DNA from: Alphaproteobacteria bacterium UBA2966
GTDB taxonomy: Bacteria; Pseudomonadota; Alphaproteobacteria; UBA2966
Assembly: GCA_002348365.1 (NCBI GenBank)
Contig: DEBC01000119.1
Span: 1 to 28,953, forward strand
Direction: 5' to 3'
Length of the DNA: 28,953 bases
Part shown: in pieces, positions 15,872 through 24,938 of the stretch
Layout of the letters: every line of letters starts with the position of its first letter
Numbering within the stretch: position 1 is the stretch's first letter
Program-made: the position numbers and the translations under genes
Notes under the pieces: generated by a model
What the model was told of the DNA's origin: nothing
Seen by the model: only the letters and a program-made list of their open reading frames with translations
The model's database searches: none

Positions 15872-15970
15872 GCGGCGTACCTCTCCAGGAATCGAAGCGT
15901 CAACTTGAATACTCACCCCTATTTATGAAGCCGGAAGAATTCGTGCAAGGCGCACACGTATGTCACGGCC

Positions 15971-17905
15971 TCAGAACCCGAACATGTGATCGAGGCAGAA
16001 TGCAGCGTCATCGGTCAGAAGGCCGTGATAGCCGAAGAGCCGGCATGTGGTATCCCGGACCAGTATGTATGAACCTTCGCCAGCCTGGGCGATCATTTGT
16101 GCATCGAATGTTTCGTGGAAACGCCAGTGTAGAGACCCGCCGCAAGGAATTCGCACCGAAATCGTGTCCACAACGTTGCCGTTCCCATCATGAAGGATGA
16201 GCTGCGTGTCCGAATGATCCTTCCAATGCAGCGAGGAAGGATAGATCAGATGGCACATCGTTTCCGTGCCTTCTGTGCCGAGGCGCAGGAAGAGCCGGGT
16301 TGATAGACCAGGCGGGCTCGCCGCGTACGATTGCGGTTCGTCCTTGTACGTGATGGGCGTATTGAAGATATGGGCGCCGAAACTCGTTTCCGCTGCGTGA
16401 TCGCTGTGGCGACGATGGTAGCGGCTGATTCCGTGGAGCCAGCCATCTGCCTCGCCGCCTTCCCGGAAATCGTAGAGCAGCTCAAGGTGGCCGTATCCCG
16501 ATGGCAGTTCGGCACCTGTCTCCGCCAGCCACGAATCGACGTCGACCATGACACTGTCACGGCGGTCGATGCGCCCCAGAAACTTTTCGGCAACCGTTTC
16601 ACCACCCGCATCGATCAGGACGCATTTGATGGGCAATTCCTGTTGTGCGGTTGTCATGGGTGTGGGCAGCGAGACGCTCTGGAATTTGTCGAGGGGAAGC
16701 ACCGGAAAGGGGAGGATGTATCCCTTCCCCATTAACTCGCCCAGTCCCGGAATTCGTGGATCGGGCTCCAGGTCGGTTCTTTCGACGTTCGCATGGGCGA
16801 TCCGGCGTTGTCCGTTGGGGCCTTCAATCTCATAGCGCGGGCGCACAAAGTACCGCCCCGCCTGCACTTCGATCTGGCTCGGCCAATGAAGGTCCGGGAG
16901 TAAGGCGTTGATCTCAAGTGGAAACGTTCCGAAGGCTGGTATGTCCTGGTTCAACCAAGCGATGTCCTGGGAGCCCATGGCGTTAATGCCGATGCCTCCG
17001 GGCGGGATTGCGATGGGGTGGCTGTTCTGAATCCATAAGACAACCCGTTCGCCGGCATCAGGGGCAGGCATGCCGGCGTAGAGGTCGGCCGGCCAGGCGT
17101 TGGCATCGTGAGTGCACGACAATGTGTCCGTACCTTTGCCGTGAATATCCAAGGCATATTTTACGACGTCGTGACCCCGGACGCGGAGCGCGTGGATGAA
17201 TAGCGAACCGCAAAATTCTCCAAGAGCGAATCGTTCACGGACTTCAGAGCTGTCAATCATGATGGTGGCGCATGAATTGGGTAGCGGTTCGTTCCAGCTC
17301 GCGAGCACGGAGCCATCATCATCGAATAGGCACAGCCAGAGCTCAGTCGAGTCCGCGCCGTATCCGGACCAGTAGTTCGCCGTCTGCACCGATGTGTGGA
17401 GGGTTTCGGTATCGCGGAAGAACGCAAAGTTGGTGGCGAAGTTGAGAGGATCCAGGTATTTGCGACTATTGCTGAGCCAGTCACTGGGCAGGCGCATTTC
17501 GTCCAGCGTGACGACGTCCATGCCTTGCGGGATCAAATGGTGAATGTGATCCACAAGGCGATCGGCATCGAATGCTGCGACCAGTAGGGTCGAGGCCGAG
17601 CAGTCAGGCAATTCGGTCACCGGCTGCGCTTCACAGCCTGCGATTTCCGAACCGATCTGATCGATATTCTGAACGAAAGCGGCAGCGACGGCGTGGCCTT
17701 CCAGAGAGTAGAAGACTTCGAAATCCGATGCCTGCCCCAGTGGATCGTAGACCGCCAAGGGGGCGGATGCGTGAAGTCGCTGAAGCAAAGTTTCAGCGTG
17801 TTGGGCAGCCAGGGGATGTCCCAGTGCCTTGAACAAGGTCGTTCCGCCGAAATTTCCTCCGGAGCGCCAGCCCTTGCTGTTGAACGTCTCTATTCTTAAG
17901 GGCAT
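15971..17905 (-). CDS. Unknown 644-residue protein coupled to elm1, with repeated beta-rich modules
   Basis: I do not recognise this family. There is no signal peptide and no membrane segment. An N-terminal region (about 1-175) has alternating hydrophobic and helical stretches, including DVVTLDEMRLP. After it, a module of about 70 residues seems to recur four times, near 186-255, 286-360, 424-500 and 563-628. Each has a strand such as LWLCLFDDDG, VVLWIQNSHP, IKCVLIDAGG or TQLILHDGNG, then a central segment with a small polar residue, then a strand ending in Y or H residues (YFVRPRYEI, HLELLYDF, YILVRDTTCRLFGYH). This suggests a row of beta-sandwich domains. The start overlaps the end of elm1 by 10 bp, so translation is probably coupled and the two may share a role. 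A function in surface glycan work is only a guess from the ELM1 glycosyltransferase-like fold. Confidence 0.85.
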   Translation of the reverse strand: MPLRIETFNSKGWRSGGNFGGTTLFKALGHPLAAQHAETLLQRLHASAPLAVYDPLGQASDFEVFYSLEGHAVAAAFVQNIDQIGSEIAGCEAQPVTELPDCSASTLLVAAFDADRLVDHIHHLIPQGMDVVTLDEMRLPSDWLSNSRKYLDPLNFATNFAFFRDTETLHTSVQTANYWSGYGADSTELWLCLFDDDGSVLASWNEPLPNSCATIMIDSSEVRERFALGEFCGSLFIHALRVRGHDVVKYALDIHGKGTDTLSCTHDANAWPADLYAGMPAPDAGERVVLWIQNSHPIAIPPGGIGINAMGSQDIAWLNQDIPAFGTFPLEINALLPDLHWPSQIEVQAGRYFVRPRYEIEGPNGQRRIAHANVERTDLEPDPRIPGLGELMGKGYILPFPVLPLDKFQSVSLPTPMTTAQQELPIKCVLIDAGGETVAEKFLGRIDRRDSVMVDVDSWLAETGAELPSGYGHLELLYDFREGGEADGWLHGISRYHRRHSDHAAETSFGAHIFNTPITYKDEPQSYAASPPGLSTRLFLRLGTEGTETMCHLIYPSSLHWKDHSDTQLILHDGNGNVVDTISVRIPCGGSLHWRFHETFDAQMIAQAGEGSYILVRDTTCRLFGYHGLLTDDAAFCLDHMFGF

Positions 17906-18909
17906 CCCGTGGGCTCCTGCCCGGCCAATCCTATTCGCAGGCGAACCTCGGCGGCAACAGTGTCAGTATCATCCAACGGCGGATAGCTCCAGTCCTCGAG
18001 CCGACCGTCGAAAGGTCGCGTAATGCCTTCGGACAGCAGCATGTCATGGAAATTTCGAAAGCGGCGCGAGCCACCTTCAAGTTCGATAACGTAGACGGGT
18101 TTGCCGGTCGTGGCCGCTTCAGAGACCATGTTGGCGGAATCCTCAGTGACGACGATGGCATCGGCCAGGCCTAGGAGGCCGAAATAAGGGTTCGCGCCGG
18201 TACCATCCCAGATGAACACGTCATCGCGAGTCAGTTGTTCTCGCAGCACCGCGACATTTCTGTCACCGGTCCGGCGTGATGGTGTGATCACCAGCCCAGC
18301 GCCGGCGGTCCGCAGCAGTTCCAGCAATTGTTCCGCGATCTTGGCCGTACGCGCCGTCGTCAACCGGTAGCTGTTGCTCGCGCCTCCAAGCAGGACTGCG
18401 ATCAGAGGCCGAGGGAGATGTTCAAAGCGATGTGCGAAGCGTCGCGCACCTTCCGCGAGTCTCACCGACGTTACCCGGTTAAGCGCCCCACGCGTGGCGA
18501 TGACGTTGGAACCACGTAGTCCGTCGTGACGGGGTGGGACGACAAGATCGAAATTATGTAGCCCCACTTTGGGATTCTGAATGTGAATCGTGAAACAACT
18601 GCCGTTGCTCGCCTTCCTGATAGCCATACTGAACGGGACGCTGCGCCGGCCACATGAAATCAGAAGGCGTGGCCATGGGGCTTCCAGAGGATCGCTGCCC
18701 GCTGCAATGAGACTCAGGGGGCGTGGCCAGATTTGCGCTGGCAGGTTCTTCCACGGTGCGCGTGCAGACACTCTCTTTATCACAGTGGGAAGTCCAACGG
18801 CTTCAGCCAATCCCACCGCCTGATTTTCCATTCCAATGGCTCCTTCTGTGATCACCCAGCACAAAGCGTTGGCTTCGGGGTTGGTAAGGAGTTGGGATGA
18901 AGATCGCAT
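17896..18909 (-). CDS. ELM1/GtrOC1 family protein (DUF1022, GT-B-like fold)
   Basis: The 337-residue product belongs to the family called mitochondrial fission ELM1 after the plant protein; bacterial members are uncharacterised and look like GT-B glycosyltransferases. The N-terminus has the typical CWVITEGAIGMENQAVGLAEAVG. Further conserved segments are LISCGRRSVPFSMAIR, FDLVVPPRHDG, IAVLLGGASNSYRLT, VITPSRRTG and the C-terminal ADAIVVTEDSANMVSEAATTGKPVYVIEL, which resembles a sugar-nucleotide site. It is cytoplasmic or membrane-peripheral. The 3' end overlaps the unknown 644-residue gene by 10 bp. It diverges from lrp across a 189-bp control region. The family call is strong; no reaction can be assigned. 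Confidence 0.88.
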   Translation of the reverse strand: MRSSSQLLTNPEANALCWVITEGAIGMENQAVGLAEAVGLPTVIKRVSARAPWKNLPAQIWPRPLSLIAAGSDPLEAPWPRLLISCGRRSVPFSMAIRKASNGSCFTIHIQNPKVGLHNFDLVVPPRHDGLRGSNVIATRGALNRVTSVRLAEGARRFAHRFEHLPRPLIAVLLGGASNSYRLTTARTAKIAEQLLELLRTAGAGLVITPSRRTGDRNVAVLREQLTRDDVFIWDGTGANPYFGLLGLADAIVVTEDSANMVSEAATTGKPVYVIELEGGSRRFRNFHDMLLSEGITRPFDGRLEDWSYPPLDDTDTVAAEVRLRIGLAGQEPTGCP

Positions 18910-19006
18910 GGAAGTAGGTGCACCGGCCGTTTGAGTGGCGTCAATATCGAAGACACCGGCGCTCTCGATAGCATGAATCCCGGTGCCCGTCGGCTTGTCG
19001 CATATA

Positions 19007-19040
19007 CGAAATAATATTACCCTGCGAAATAATATTGCGC
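19007..19040. promoter_or_regulatory. Direct-repeat operator candidate for the Lrp-family regulator
   Basis: The 12-base element CGAAATAATATT occurs twice, at 19007-19018 and 19025-19036, 18 bp apart, in the space between elm1 and the lrp-family gene. The second copy extends into an imperfect palindrome (GCGAAATA at 19024-19031, one central A, TATTGCGC at 19033-19040; 7 of 8 arm positions match). AT-rich palindromes like this suit Lrp/AsnC autoregulation. The surrounding region is GC-rich, so the AT content stands out. Which promoter it controls cannot be decided by eye. Confidence 0.5.
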
Positions 19041-19098
19041 GCGGCCCAGATGTGTCGTTTGACCATCAAACGGACGCGAAGAGAGGAAACAGGTCGCA

Positions 19099-19590
19099 AT
19101 GACTCGCGTCAAACTCGACCGTATCGATCGGCACATTTTGCAGACGTTGCAGGCGGACGGAAGGGTTACAAACGTCAAGCTCGCCAAAACGGTCGGTATA
19201 TCCGCGCCGCCCTGCCTGCGGCGCGTGCGCGCCCTCGAGTCTGCGGGATACATCCGGGGCTATCATGCCGATCTCAACACGGAGGCGCTTGGTTTTGGCG
19301 TGACGGTATTCGCGCAAGTCGGCCTGGAGAGCCAGGCCGAACAGGACCTGGCGGCTTTTGAGGAACTGGTCGCCAGCTGGCCGATGGTTCGAGAATGTTT
19401 CATGCTTGCTGGTGAGGTCGACTTTCTCCTGAAGGTCGTAGCCACGGACTGGGATGCCTATCAGACATTCCTGACGACGGAGCTCACGGCTGCGCCTAAC
19501 GTCGCCCAAGTGAAGAGCGCGCTGGCAATTCGTCCGTCAAAATCAGAGCCGGGCGTGCCTATCGAAATCGAGGTTGCAGCTGAGCAGTAG
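19099..19590 (+). CDS. Lrp/AsnC-family transcriptional regulator
   Basis: The 163-residue protein has an N-terminal helix-turn-helix (LDRIDRHILQTLQADGR, then NVKLAKTVGISAPPCLRRVRALESAGYI) and a C-terminal RAM ligand-binding domain (about 70-150: GFGVTVFAQVGLE, VRECFMLAGEVDFLLKVV). Lrp-family proteins form dimers to octamers and respond to amino acids. The start has GAGG upstream at a slightly long distance. The paired AT-rich elements upstream fit autoregulation. The gene converges with greA 31 bp away; a weak CGGC/GCCG hairpin followed by a T-rich stretch at about 19606-19640 may end its transcript. The amino acid sensed cannot be told. Confidence 0.93.
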   Translation: MTRVKLDRIDRHILQTLQADGRVTNVKLAKTVGISAPPCLRRVRALESAGYIRGYHADLNTEALGFGVTVFAQVGLESQAEQDLAAFEELVASWPMVRECFMLAGEVDFLLKVVATDWDAYQTFLTTELTAAPNVAQVKSALAIRPSKSEPGVPIEIEVAAEQ

Positions 19591-19621
19591 TTGAACCGTC
19601 GAAGAGCGGCGACAAAGCCGT

Positions 19622-20095
19622 TTACTTATATTTGACGGTCATGATCTCGTAGTATTTGAGCCCACCCGGTGTGTTGACTTCCGCCGTATCGCCCTTGTTC
19701 TTGCCAATGATGGCGCGGGCCAACGGTGAGGTAACCGACAGTAAACCCTCTTTGATATCTGCTTCGTCGGTGCCAACGATCGTGTAGGTCACCTTCTCAT
19801 CGGTATCTTCATCAGCGAGCCTCACGGTGGCGCCGAACTGAACGCGATTGCCGGAGAGCGCGCTCACATCAATGACATCGGCCCTGCGGAGCTTGTCTTC
19901 GAGTTCCATAACACGGGTTTCGATGAAACTCTGACGTTCCTTGGCTGCATGAAACTCGGCATTCTCGGACAAATCACCGTGTTCGCGCGCCGCCTCGAGA
20001 GCTTTGACGATCGACGGCCGTTCGACCGTCTTCAGACGCTTGAGTTCATCCTGTAGGCGGGTATATCCCGCCGAGGTCATCGGGACCTTTTCCAT
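19622..20095 (-). CDS. greA: Transcription elongation factor GreA
   Basis: GreA enters the RNA polymerase secondary channel and stimulates cleavage of backtracked transcripts. The 157-residue protein begins MEKVPMTSAGYTRLQDELKRLK and has the coiled-coil hairpin with the acidic tip (REHGDLSENAEFHAAKERQ). The C-terminal domain has VGTDEADIKEGLLSVTSPLARAIIGKNKGD. I chose the ATG at 20095 because it matches the family N-terminus and has GAGAAG upstream; the frame is open to 20143. It lies 78 bp downstream of carB on the same strand, an order common in alphaproteobacteria. Confidence 0.96.
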   Translation of the reverse strand: MEKVPMTSAGYTRLQDELKRLKTVERPSIVKALEAAREHGDLSENAEFHAAKERQSFIETRVMELEDKLRRADVIDVSALSGNRVQFGATVRLADEDTDEKVTYTIVGTDEADIKEGLLSVTSPLARAIIGKNKGDTAEVNTPGGLKYYEIMTVKYK

Positions 20096-20173
20096 CACTT
20101 CTCGCTCTGCCCGTTCAAATGCCGGATCAGCAATACTACCCATCAGTTGCGTGCTGGTCGCCAGACGTAACTT

Positions 20174-23100
20174 TTATGACGAAGATTTAGAATAGGTTTG
20201 CAGAGGAGTGACTTCAAGGCTACCCGTAAGAAGAGTTTCCATTGCCTGGACCGCGGCAAGCGCACCGGCGATCGTCGTGTAGTACGGGACGTGTTCGGTG
20301 AGTGCCGCCCGCCGGAGTGAAAAACTGTCGGAGATGGCCTGGGCACCCTCGGTCGTGTTGAAGACAAGCGAGATATCCCCGTTCTTTATGGAATCAACGA
20401 TGTGGGGACTTCCCTCGAGGACTTTGTTGGTCTCGCTGCAAGCGATGCCCTGCGACCGAAAGAAAGCTGACGTACCTCGGGTGGCGATGATCTCGTAGCC
20501 GAGGTCAATCAGTTTCCGCGCGGGATCGGCCATCGCCAGTTTGTCTTCGTCCTTCACCGAGATGAACACTTTGCCGGATTCAGGCAACTTTACGCCGCCC
20601 GCCAGCTGCGATTTCGCGAACGCTCGGGCGAAATCGGTATCGATTCCCATGACTTCTCCGGTGGATCGCATCTCGGGCCCCAGCACCACATCGACGCCAG
20701 GGAAACGCGCAAAAGGAAACACCGCTTCCTTGACGGCGACTTGCGTGACGGGCTGATCGTCAGACTCGCCAATCAGGCTCGCAAGCTTGTCGCCGGCCAT
20801 GATGCGCGCAGCAAACTTTGCGATGGTTCGCCCTGTGGCCTTGGCGACAAACGGTACTGTCCGGCTGGCACGGGGGTTGACCTCCAGGATGTAGACGTCG
20901 CCGTCCTTCACCGCGAACTGGACGTTCATCAGGCCGATGACATTGAGCTCCCGTGCGAGTGCGGTGGTCTGCTGGCGAATATCGTCGATGATCTCTTCGG
21001 ACAAGGTATGTGGGGGCAGGGCGCACGCCGAATCACCTGAGTGAACGCCGGCCTCCTCAATGTGTTCCATGATGCCGGCGACAAACACCTCCTCGCCGTC
21101 GCACAGGGCATCGACGTCGACCTCAATGGCATCGCGCAGGTATGCGTCGATGAGAACAGGACTGGTGCCGGCCACCTGTACCGCGACCTGCATGTATCGT
21201 TCCAGAGCGGTGTTGTCGTAAACAATTTCCATCGCTCGGCCCCCCAATACATAGGAAGGTCTGATGAGTACGGGGTAGCCAATTTGCTCTGCGATTTCAC
21301 GGGCTTCTTCGATGCTGGTCGCGAGGCCGTTGGCGGGTTGACGCAGTTCAAGCCGGGACAGTAGCTGCTGAAATCTTTTGCGGTCTTCGGCCAGATCGAT
21401 GGCGTCCGGAGACGTGCCGAGAATGGGAATGCCGGCTTCACCCAAACCCTGAGCAAGCTTGAGAGGTGTTTGCCCACCAAACTGCACGATAACGCCGAGC
21501 AGCGTGCCGTTGGACTGCTCCGTTCGCACGATTTCGAGGACATCTTCGACGGTCAACGGTTCGAAGTACAAACGATCGGAGGTGTCATAGTCGGTGGAGA
21601 CGGTCTCCGGGTTGCAGTTGACCATGATGGTCTCGTGCCCCGCTTCCGCGAGCGCATAGGCGGCATGGCAACAGCAGTAATCGAACTCGATACCCTGGCC
21701 GATTCGATTGGGCCCACCGCCCAGAACGATGACCTTGGTGCGGTCGCTGGGCTGGGCCTCCGATTCACCTTCCGCGGAGGCGTCAGGGTTGAGCCAGGAC
21801 TCCGATTCATAGGTCGAATACATGTAGGGTGTCCGCGACTCGAACTCCGCGGCGCAGGTATCGACACGTTTGAAGACGGGACGCACGTCAAGCTCGGCAC
21901 GGGCGGCTGCGACTTCGGCTTCGTCGATTCCCGCGAGTTCCGAGAGGCGCCCGTCGGAGAACCCCATCTGCTTCAATCCGAGCAACGCAGTGCGCGTCGT
22001 TGGCAGCCCGCTCTCCCGGACGCCGTTCTCGGCATCGACGATGGCGCGAATTTGCTCGATGAACCACGGATCATATCCGGTTGGCTTCTGGATCTCGTCA
22101 GTGCTGAAACCGGCACGTAGGGCCTGCGCGATAACAAGTATTCGCTCGGGAGATGATTCAGCCAGCGCCGCCGTGATGGCATCTCTGAATGCCGGCGTAT
22201 CAGCTGCCTGCGCATTCTCGGCGCCCGGAATGGTGACTTCGTTCAGGCCCGTCAATCCCGTCTCCATCGAGCGCAGGGCCTTTTGCAGGGATTCGGTGAA
22301 GCTCCTGCCAATCGACATGGCTTCACCGACTGATTTCATCGATGTCGTCAGCAGCGGTACGGCGCCCGGAAACTTCTCGAACGTGAACCGAGGCATCTTC
22401 GTGACCACGTAATCGATGGTGGGCTCGAAGGATGCCGGCGTGACACCTGTGATGTCGTTGTCGAGTTCGTCGAGCGTGTAGCCCACGGCAAGCCGTGCGG
22501 CGACCTTGGCAATGGGGAATCCTGTCGCCTTGGAGGCTAGCGCCGATGAACGAGACACCCGGGGATTCATCTCGATTATCACCAGCTTGCCTGTGGCGGG
22601 GTCGACGGCAAATTGAACATTTGAACCGCCCGTTTCCACACCGATTTCGCGCAGCACGGCAATCGAGGCGTTGCGCATGATCTGGTATTCCTTGTCCGTC
22701 AGGGTCAAGGCCGGTGCAACCGTGATCGAGTCGCCCGTGTGGACGCCCATAGGATCGACGTTCTCGATGGAACACACGATGATGCAATTGTCATTGCGGT
22801 CGCGTACGACCTCCATCTCGTATTCTTTCCATCCCAGAACCGACTGTTCGATCAGCACTTCTGTGATGGGAGATGCGTCGAGTCCGTTGGCGACGATGTG
22901 CTCGAACTCTTCGCGGTTGTAGGCCACGCCTGACCCGGTCCCTCCCAGCGTGAAGGAAGGTCGGATGATCAGGGGCAGTCCGATCTGAGTGAGGGCATCG
23001 CGTGCTTCTTCGAGTGAGTGGACGGTCAGGCTCCGGGGACACTCCAGACCGATGTTCTCCATGGCCTTGCGGAACAGTTCGCGGTCTTCGGCTTTGCGGA

Positions 23101-23467
23101 TGGCATTTCGATCGGCACCGATCATCTCGACGCCGTGGGTGTCGAGAACGCCCAAATCGGCGACTGCCAGGGCGGTGTTCAATCCGGTCTGCCCGCCCAT
23201 CGTTGGGAGCAGCGCGTCGGGCTTCTCTTTCTCAATGATCTTGGCGACGAACTCTGGCGTGATCGGTTCGACGTAGGTTGCATCCGCCATCTCTGGATCG
23301 GTCATGATCGTCGCGGGATTCGAGTTCACCAGAACGATGCGATATCCCTCCGCCTTGAGCGCGCGGCAGGCCTGGGTTCCGGAATAGTCGAACTCACAGG
23401 CCTGACCGATGATGATCGGGCCCGCGCCGATTACCAGGATTGACTCGATGTCGGTGCGCTTAGGCAT
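20174..23467 (-). CDS. carB: Carbamoyl-phosphate synthase large subunit
   Basis: CarB makes carbamoyl phosphate from bicarbonate, ammonia delivered by CarA, and two ATP, for arginine and pyrimidine synthesis. The 1097-residue protein starts MPKRTDIESILVIGAGPIIIG and has two homologous ATP-grasp halves. The first shows SFTLGGTGSGVAYN and EMNPRVSRSSALASKATG. The second starts at VLGGGPNRIGQGIEFDYCCCHAAYA and shows PSYVLGGRAMEIVYD and EVNPRASRTVPFVAKATG. The C-terminal MGS-like regulatory domain (from about GKVFISVKDEDK) would bind effectors such as UMP or ornithine. Length is normal. The start overlaps the carA stop by 8 bp (23460-23467), indicating translational coupling. Confidence 0.98.
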   Translation of the reverse strand: MPKRTDIESILVIGAGPIIIGQACEFDYSGTQACRALKAEGYRIVLVNSNPATIMTDPEMADATYVEPITPEFVAKIIEKEKPDALLPTMGGQTGLNTALAVADLGVLDTHGVEMIGADRNAIRKAEDRELFRKAMENIGLECPRSLTVHSLEEARDALTQIGLPLIIRPSFTLGGTGSGVAYNREEFEHIVANGLDASPITEVLIEQSVLGWKEYEMEVVRDRNDNCIIVCSIENVDPMGVHTGDSITVAPALTLTDKEYQIMRNASIAVLREIGVETGGSNVQFAVDPATGKLVIIEMNPRVSRSSALASKATGFPIAKVAARLAVGYTLDELDNDITGVTPASFEPTIDYVVTKMPRFTFEKFPGAVPLLTTSMKSVGEAMSIGRSFTESLQKALRSMETGLTGLNEVTIPGAENAQAADTPAFRDAITAALAESSPERILVIAQALRAGFSTDEIQKPTGYDPWFIEQIRAIVDAENGVRESGLPTTRTALLGLKQMGFSDGRLSELAGIDEAEVAAARAELDVRPVFKRVDTCAAEFESRTPYMYSTYESESWLNPDASAEGESEAQPSDRTKVIVLGGGPNRIGQGIEFDYCCCHAAYALAEAGHETIMVNCNPETVSTDYDTSDRLYFEPLTVEDVLEIVRTEQSNGTLLGVIVQFGGQTPLKLAQGLGEAGIPILGTSPDAIDLAEDRKRFQQLLSRLELRQPANGLATSIEEAREIAEQIGYPVLIRPSYVLGGRAMEIVYDNTALERYMQVAVQVAGTSPVLIDAYLRDAIEVDVDALCDGEEVFVAGIMEHIEEAGVHSGDSACALPPHTLSEEIIDDIRQQTTALARELNVIGLMNVQFAVKDGDVYILEVNPRASRTVPFVAKATGRTIAKFAARIMAGDKLASLIGESDDQPVTQVAVKEAVFPFARFPGVDVVLGPEMRSTGEVMGIDTDFARAFAKSQLAGGVKLPESGKVFISVKDEDKLAMADPARKLIDLGYEIIATRGTSAFFRSQGIACSETNKVLEGSPHIVDSIKNGDISLVFNTTEGAQAISDSFSLRRAALTEHVPYYTTIAGALAAVQAMETLLTGSLEVTPLQTYSKSSS

Positions 23468-24650
23468 TTTCTTCCATCAGCGCGATGAAGCGCTTGAACA
23501 GGTAGTGGCTGTCTTGGGGTCCGGGTGATGCCTCCGGGTGATACTGCACCGAGAAGACGGGAGAGCCTTCGACCTTCAAACCTTCCAGCGACCCATCGAA
23601 GAGCGAAACGTGCGATGCCACCACGCCCGTCGGCAGAGTGTCCGCATCCACGACGAAGCCGTGATTCTGGCTGGTGATCTCGACAGTGCCCGTGGCGAGA
23701 TCTTTGACCGGGTGATTGGCTCCGCGATGACCCAGGTGCATCTTGCGGGTCTGGGCCCCGAGCGCCAGTGAAAGTATCTGATGGCCCAGGCAGATTCCGA
23801 AAACGGGCAGACCGGACTCCAGTACGCCTTTTATGGCAGGAACAGCGTACTCACCGGTTGCCGCGGGATCGCCGGGACCGTTCGACAGGAATACGCCATC
23901 CGGATTCCGCCCCAGAATGTCGTCGGCGGTGGCCGAGGCGGGAACCACGGTGACGGCGCAGCCAAGTGACGCCAGGCAACGCAGGATGTTTCTCTTGATT
24001 CCGAAATCGACGGCGACCACCCGAAATCGTGGGTTTTCCAGCTTTCCGTATCCGGTCGCGTTTGCATCGTCACCCAGGAACCACCGCGTTTCGTCCCAAT
24101 CGTAGGTTTGGGTGCAGGAGACCTCTTTGGCGAGGTCCATTCCTTCGAGCCCCGGCCAGGCCGCAGCCTCCTCGAGGAGAGCCGACAGTTCGAACGCGCC
24201 GTCGGGTGCGTGATGGAGCAAGCCCGTGGGCGCTCCCTCATCCCGGATTCTTCGCGTCAATCGGCGGGTATCCACGCCGGCGATCCCAATGAGACCTTGG
24301 CGCTGCAGCCAGCCATCAAGGTGTGACAATGCTCGAAAGTTGGAAGGATCCGTGATCGATGCCTTGAGGACCACGCCGCGGACAGCTGGCGCCAGGGTTT
24401 CGATATCCTCTTCGTTGGTCCCGACATTGCCGATGTGAGGGAAGGTGAACGTGATGATCTGTCCGGCATAGGAGGGATCGGTGATGATCTCCTGATACCC
24501 CGTCATCGACGTGTTGAAGCAGACTTCGCCAACGGCGGATCCGGTGGCGCCTACGCCTTGACCCCAAAGAATAGAACCGTCGTCCAACACCAAAACTGCC
24601 GACGCCCCCGAGATTCGGGATGTGGCGTCAGTCGAAGCAGATTTGGCCAT
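23460..24650 (-). CDS. carA: Carbamoyl-phosphate synthase small subunit (glutaminase)
   Basis: CarA hydrolyses glutamine and channels ammonia to CarB. The 396-residue protein has the N-terminal CarA domain (VLVLDDGSILWGQGVGATG, CFNTSMTGYQEIITDPSYAGQIITFT) and a C-terminal class I glutamine amidotransferase domain. The catalytic Cys287 is in VFGICLGHQIL, and the His-Glu pair is in VQYHPEASPGPQDS. I chose the ATG at 24650 because it gives the normal length and family N-terminus; the frame is open to 24755 but the extra part is not conserved-looking. No strong ribosome site is seen. carA and carB form the usual operon. The divergent partner is yqeY, across a 288-bp region. Confidence 0.97.
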   Translation of the reverse strand: MAKSASTDATSRISGASAVLVLDDGSILWGQGVGATGSAVGEVCFNTSMTGYQEIITDPSYAGQIITFTFPHIGNVGTNEEDIETLAPAVRGVVLKASITDPSNFRALSHLDGWLQRQGLIGIAGVDTRRLTRRIRDEGAPTGLLHHAPDGAFELSALLEEAAAWPGLEGMDLAKEVSCTQTYDWDETRWFLGDDANATGYGKLENPRFRVVAVDFGIKRNILRCLASLGCAVTVVPASATADDILGRNPDGVFLSNGPGDPAATGEYAVPAIKGVLESGLPVFGICLGHQILSLALGAQTRKMHLGHRGANHPVKDLATGTVEITSQNHGFVVDADTLPTGVVASHVSLFDGSLEGLKVEGSPVFSVQYHPEASPGPQDSHYLFKRFIALMEENA

Positions 24651-24938
24651 TAATGCGGATCGATCGCGATTGTCTTGTTGTCTTGCGACGGGCCTGGATG
24701 TCCAAACAACGTGCTGGCAAAGTTCCCGGACGCTCGTTCCGACGGGATCGTGCAAATTTGAGCCCGTGGTACGGTTGTAAAGTTCGGCGGAACCTACGCA
24801 AGATTCATGCCGCAGTCAACCCTAGCATGGGTGTAATTTATTGTTTTATTTCAATTGGTTATCCAGTTATTTGCGTTTGCTATTCTTTCTCGTCTCCACT
24901 AGACTTAAGGTTTCCCTCGTGGCCATACCGGGCAAGGC
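24651..24938. promoter_or_regulatory. carA/yqeY divergent intergenic region with AT-rich core
   Basis: This 288-bp space holds no gene. Bases from about 24834 to 24912 are much richer in A and T than the surroundings, as expected for promoters. On the plus strand, TTGGTT followed after about 17 bp by TGCTAT near 24880 is a possible promoter for yqeY. On the minus strand a TTGAAA is present but without a clear -10. No riboswitch or pyrimidine-type attenuator was recognised in the leader of carA. Confidence 0.35.

Noticed and set aside
14933..15928. Long plus-strand open frame of 331 codons opposite trxB
   Set aside because: It mirrors the whole trxB gene, whose motifs are unmistakable; such antisense frames are expected in GC-rich coding DNA and this one has no recognisable domain.
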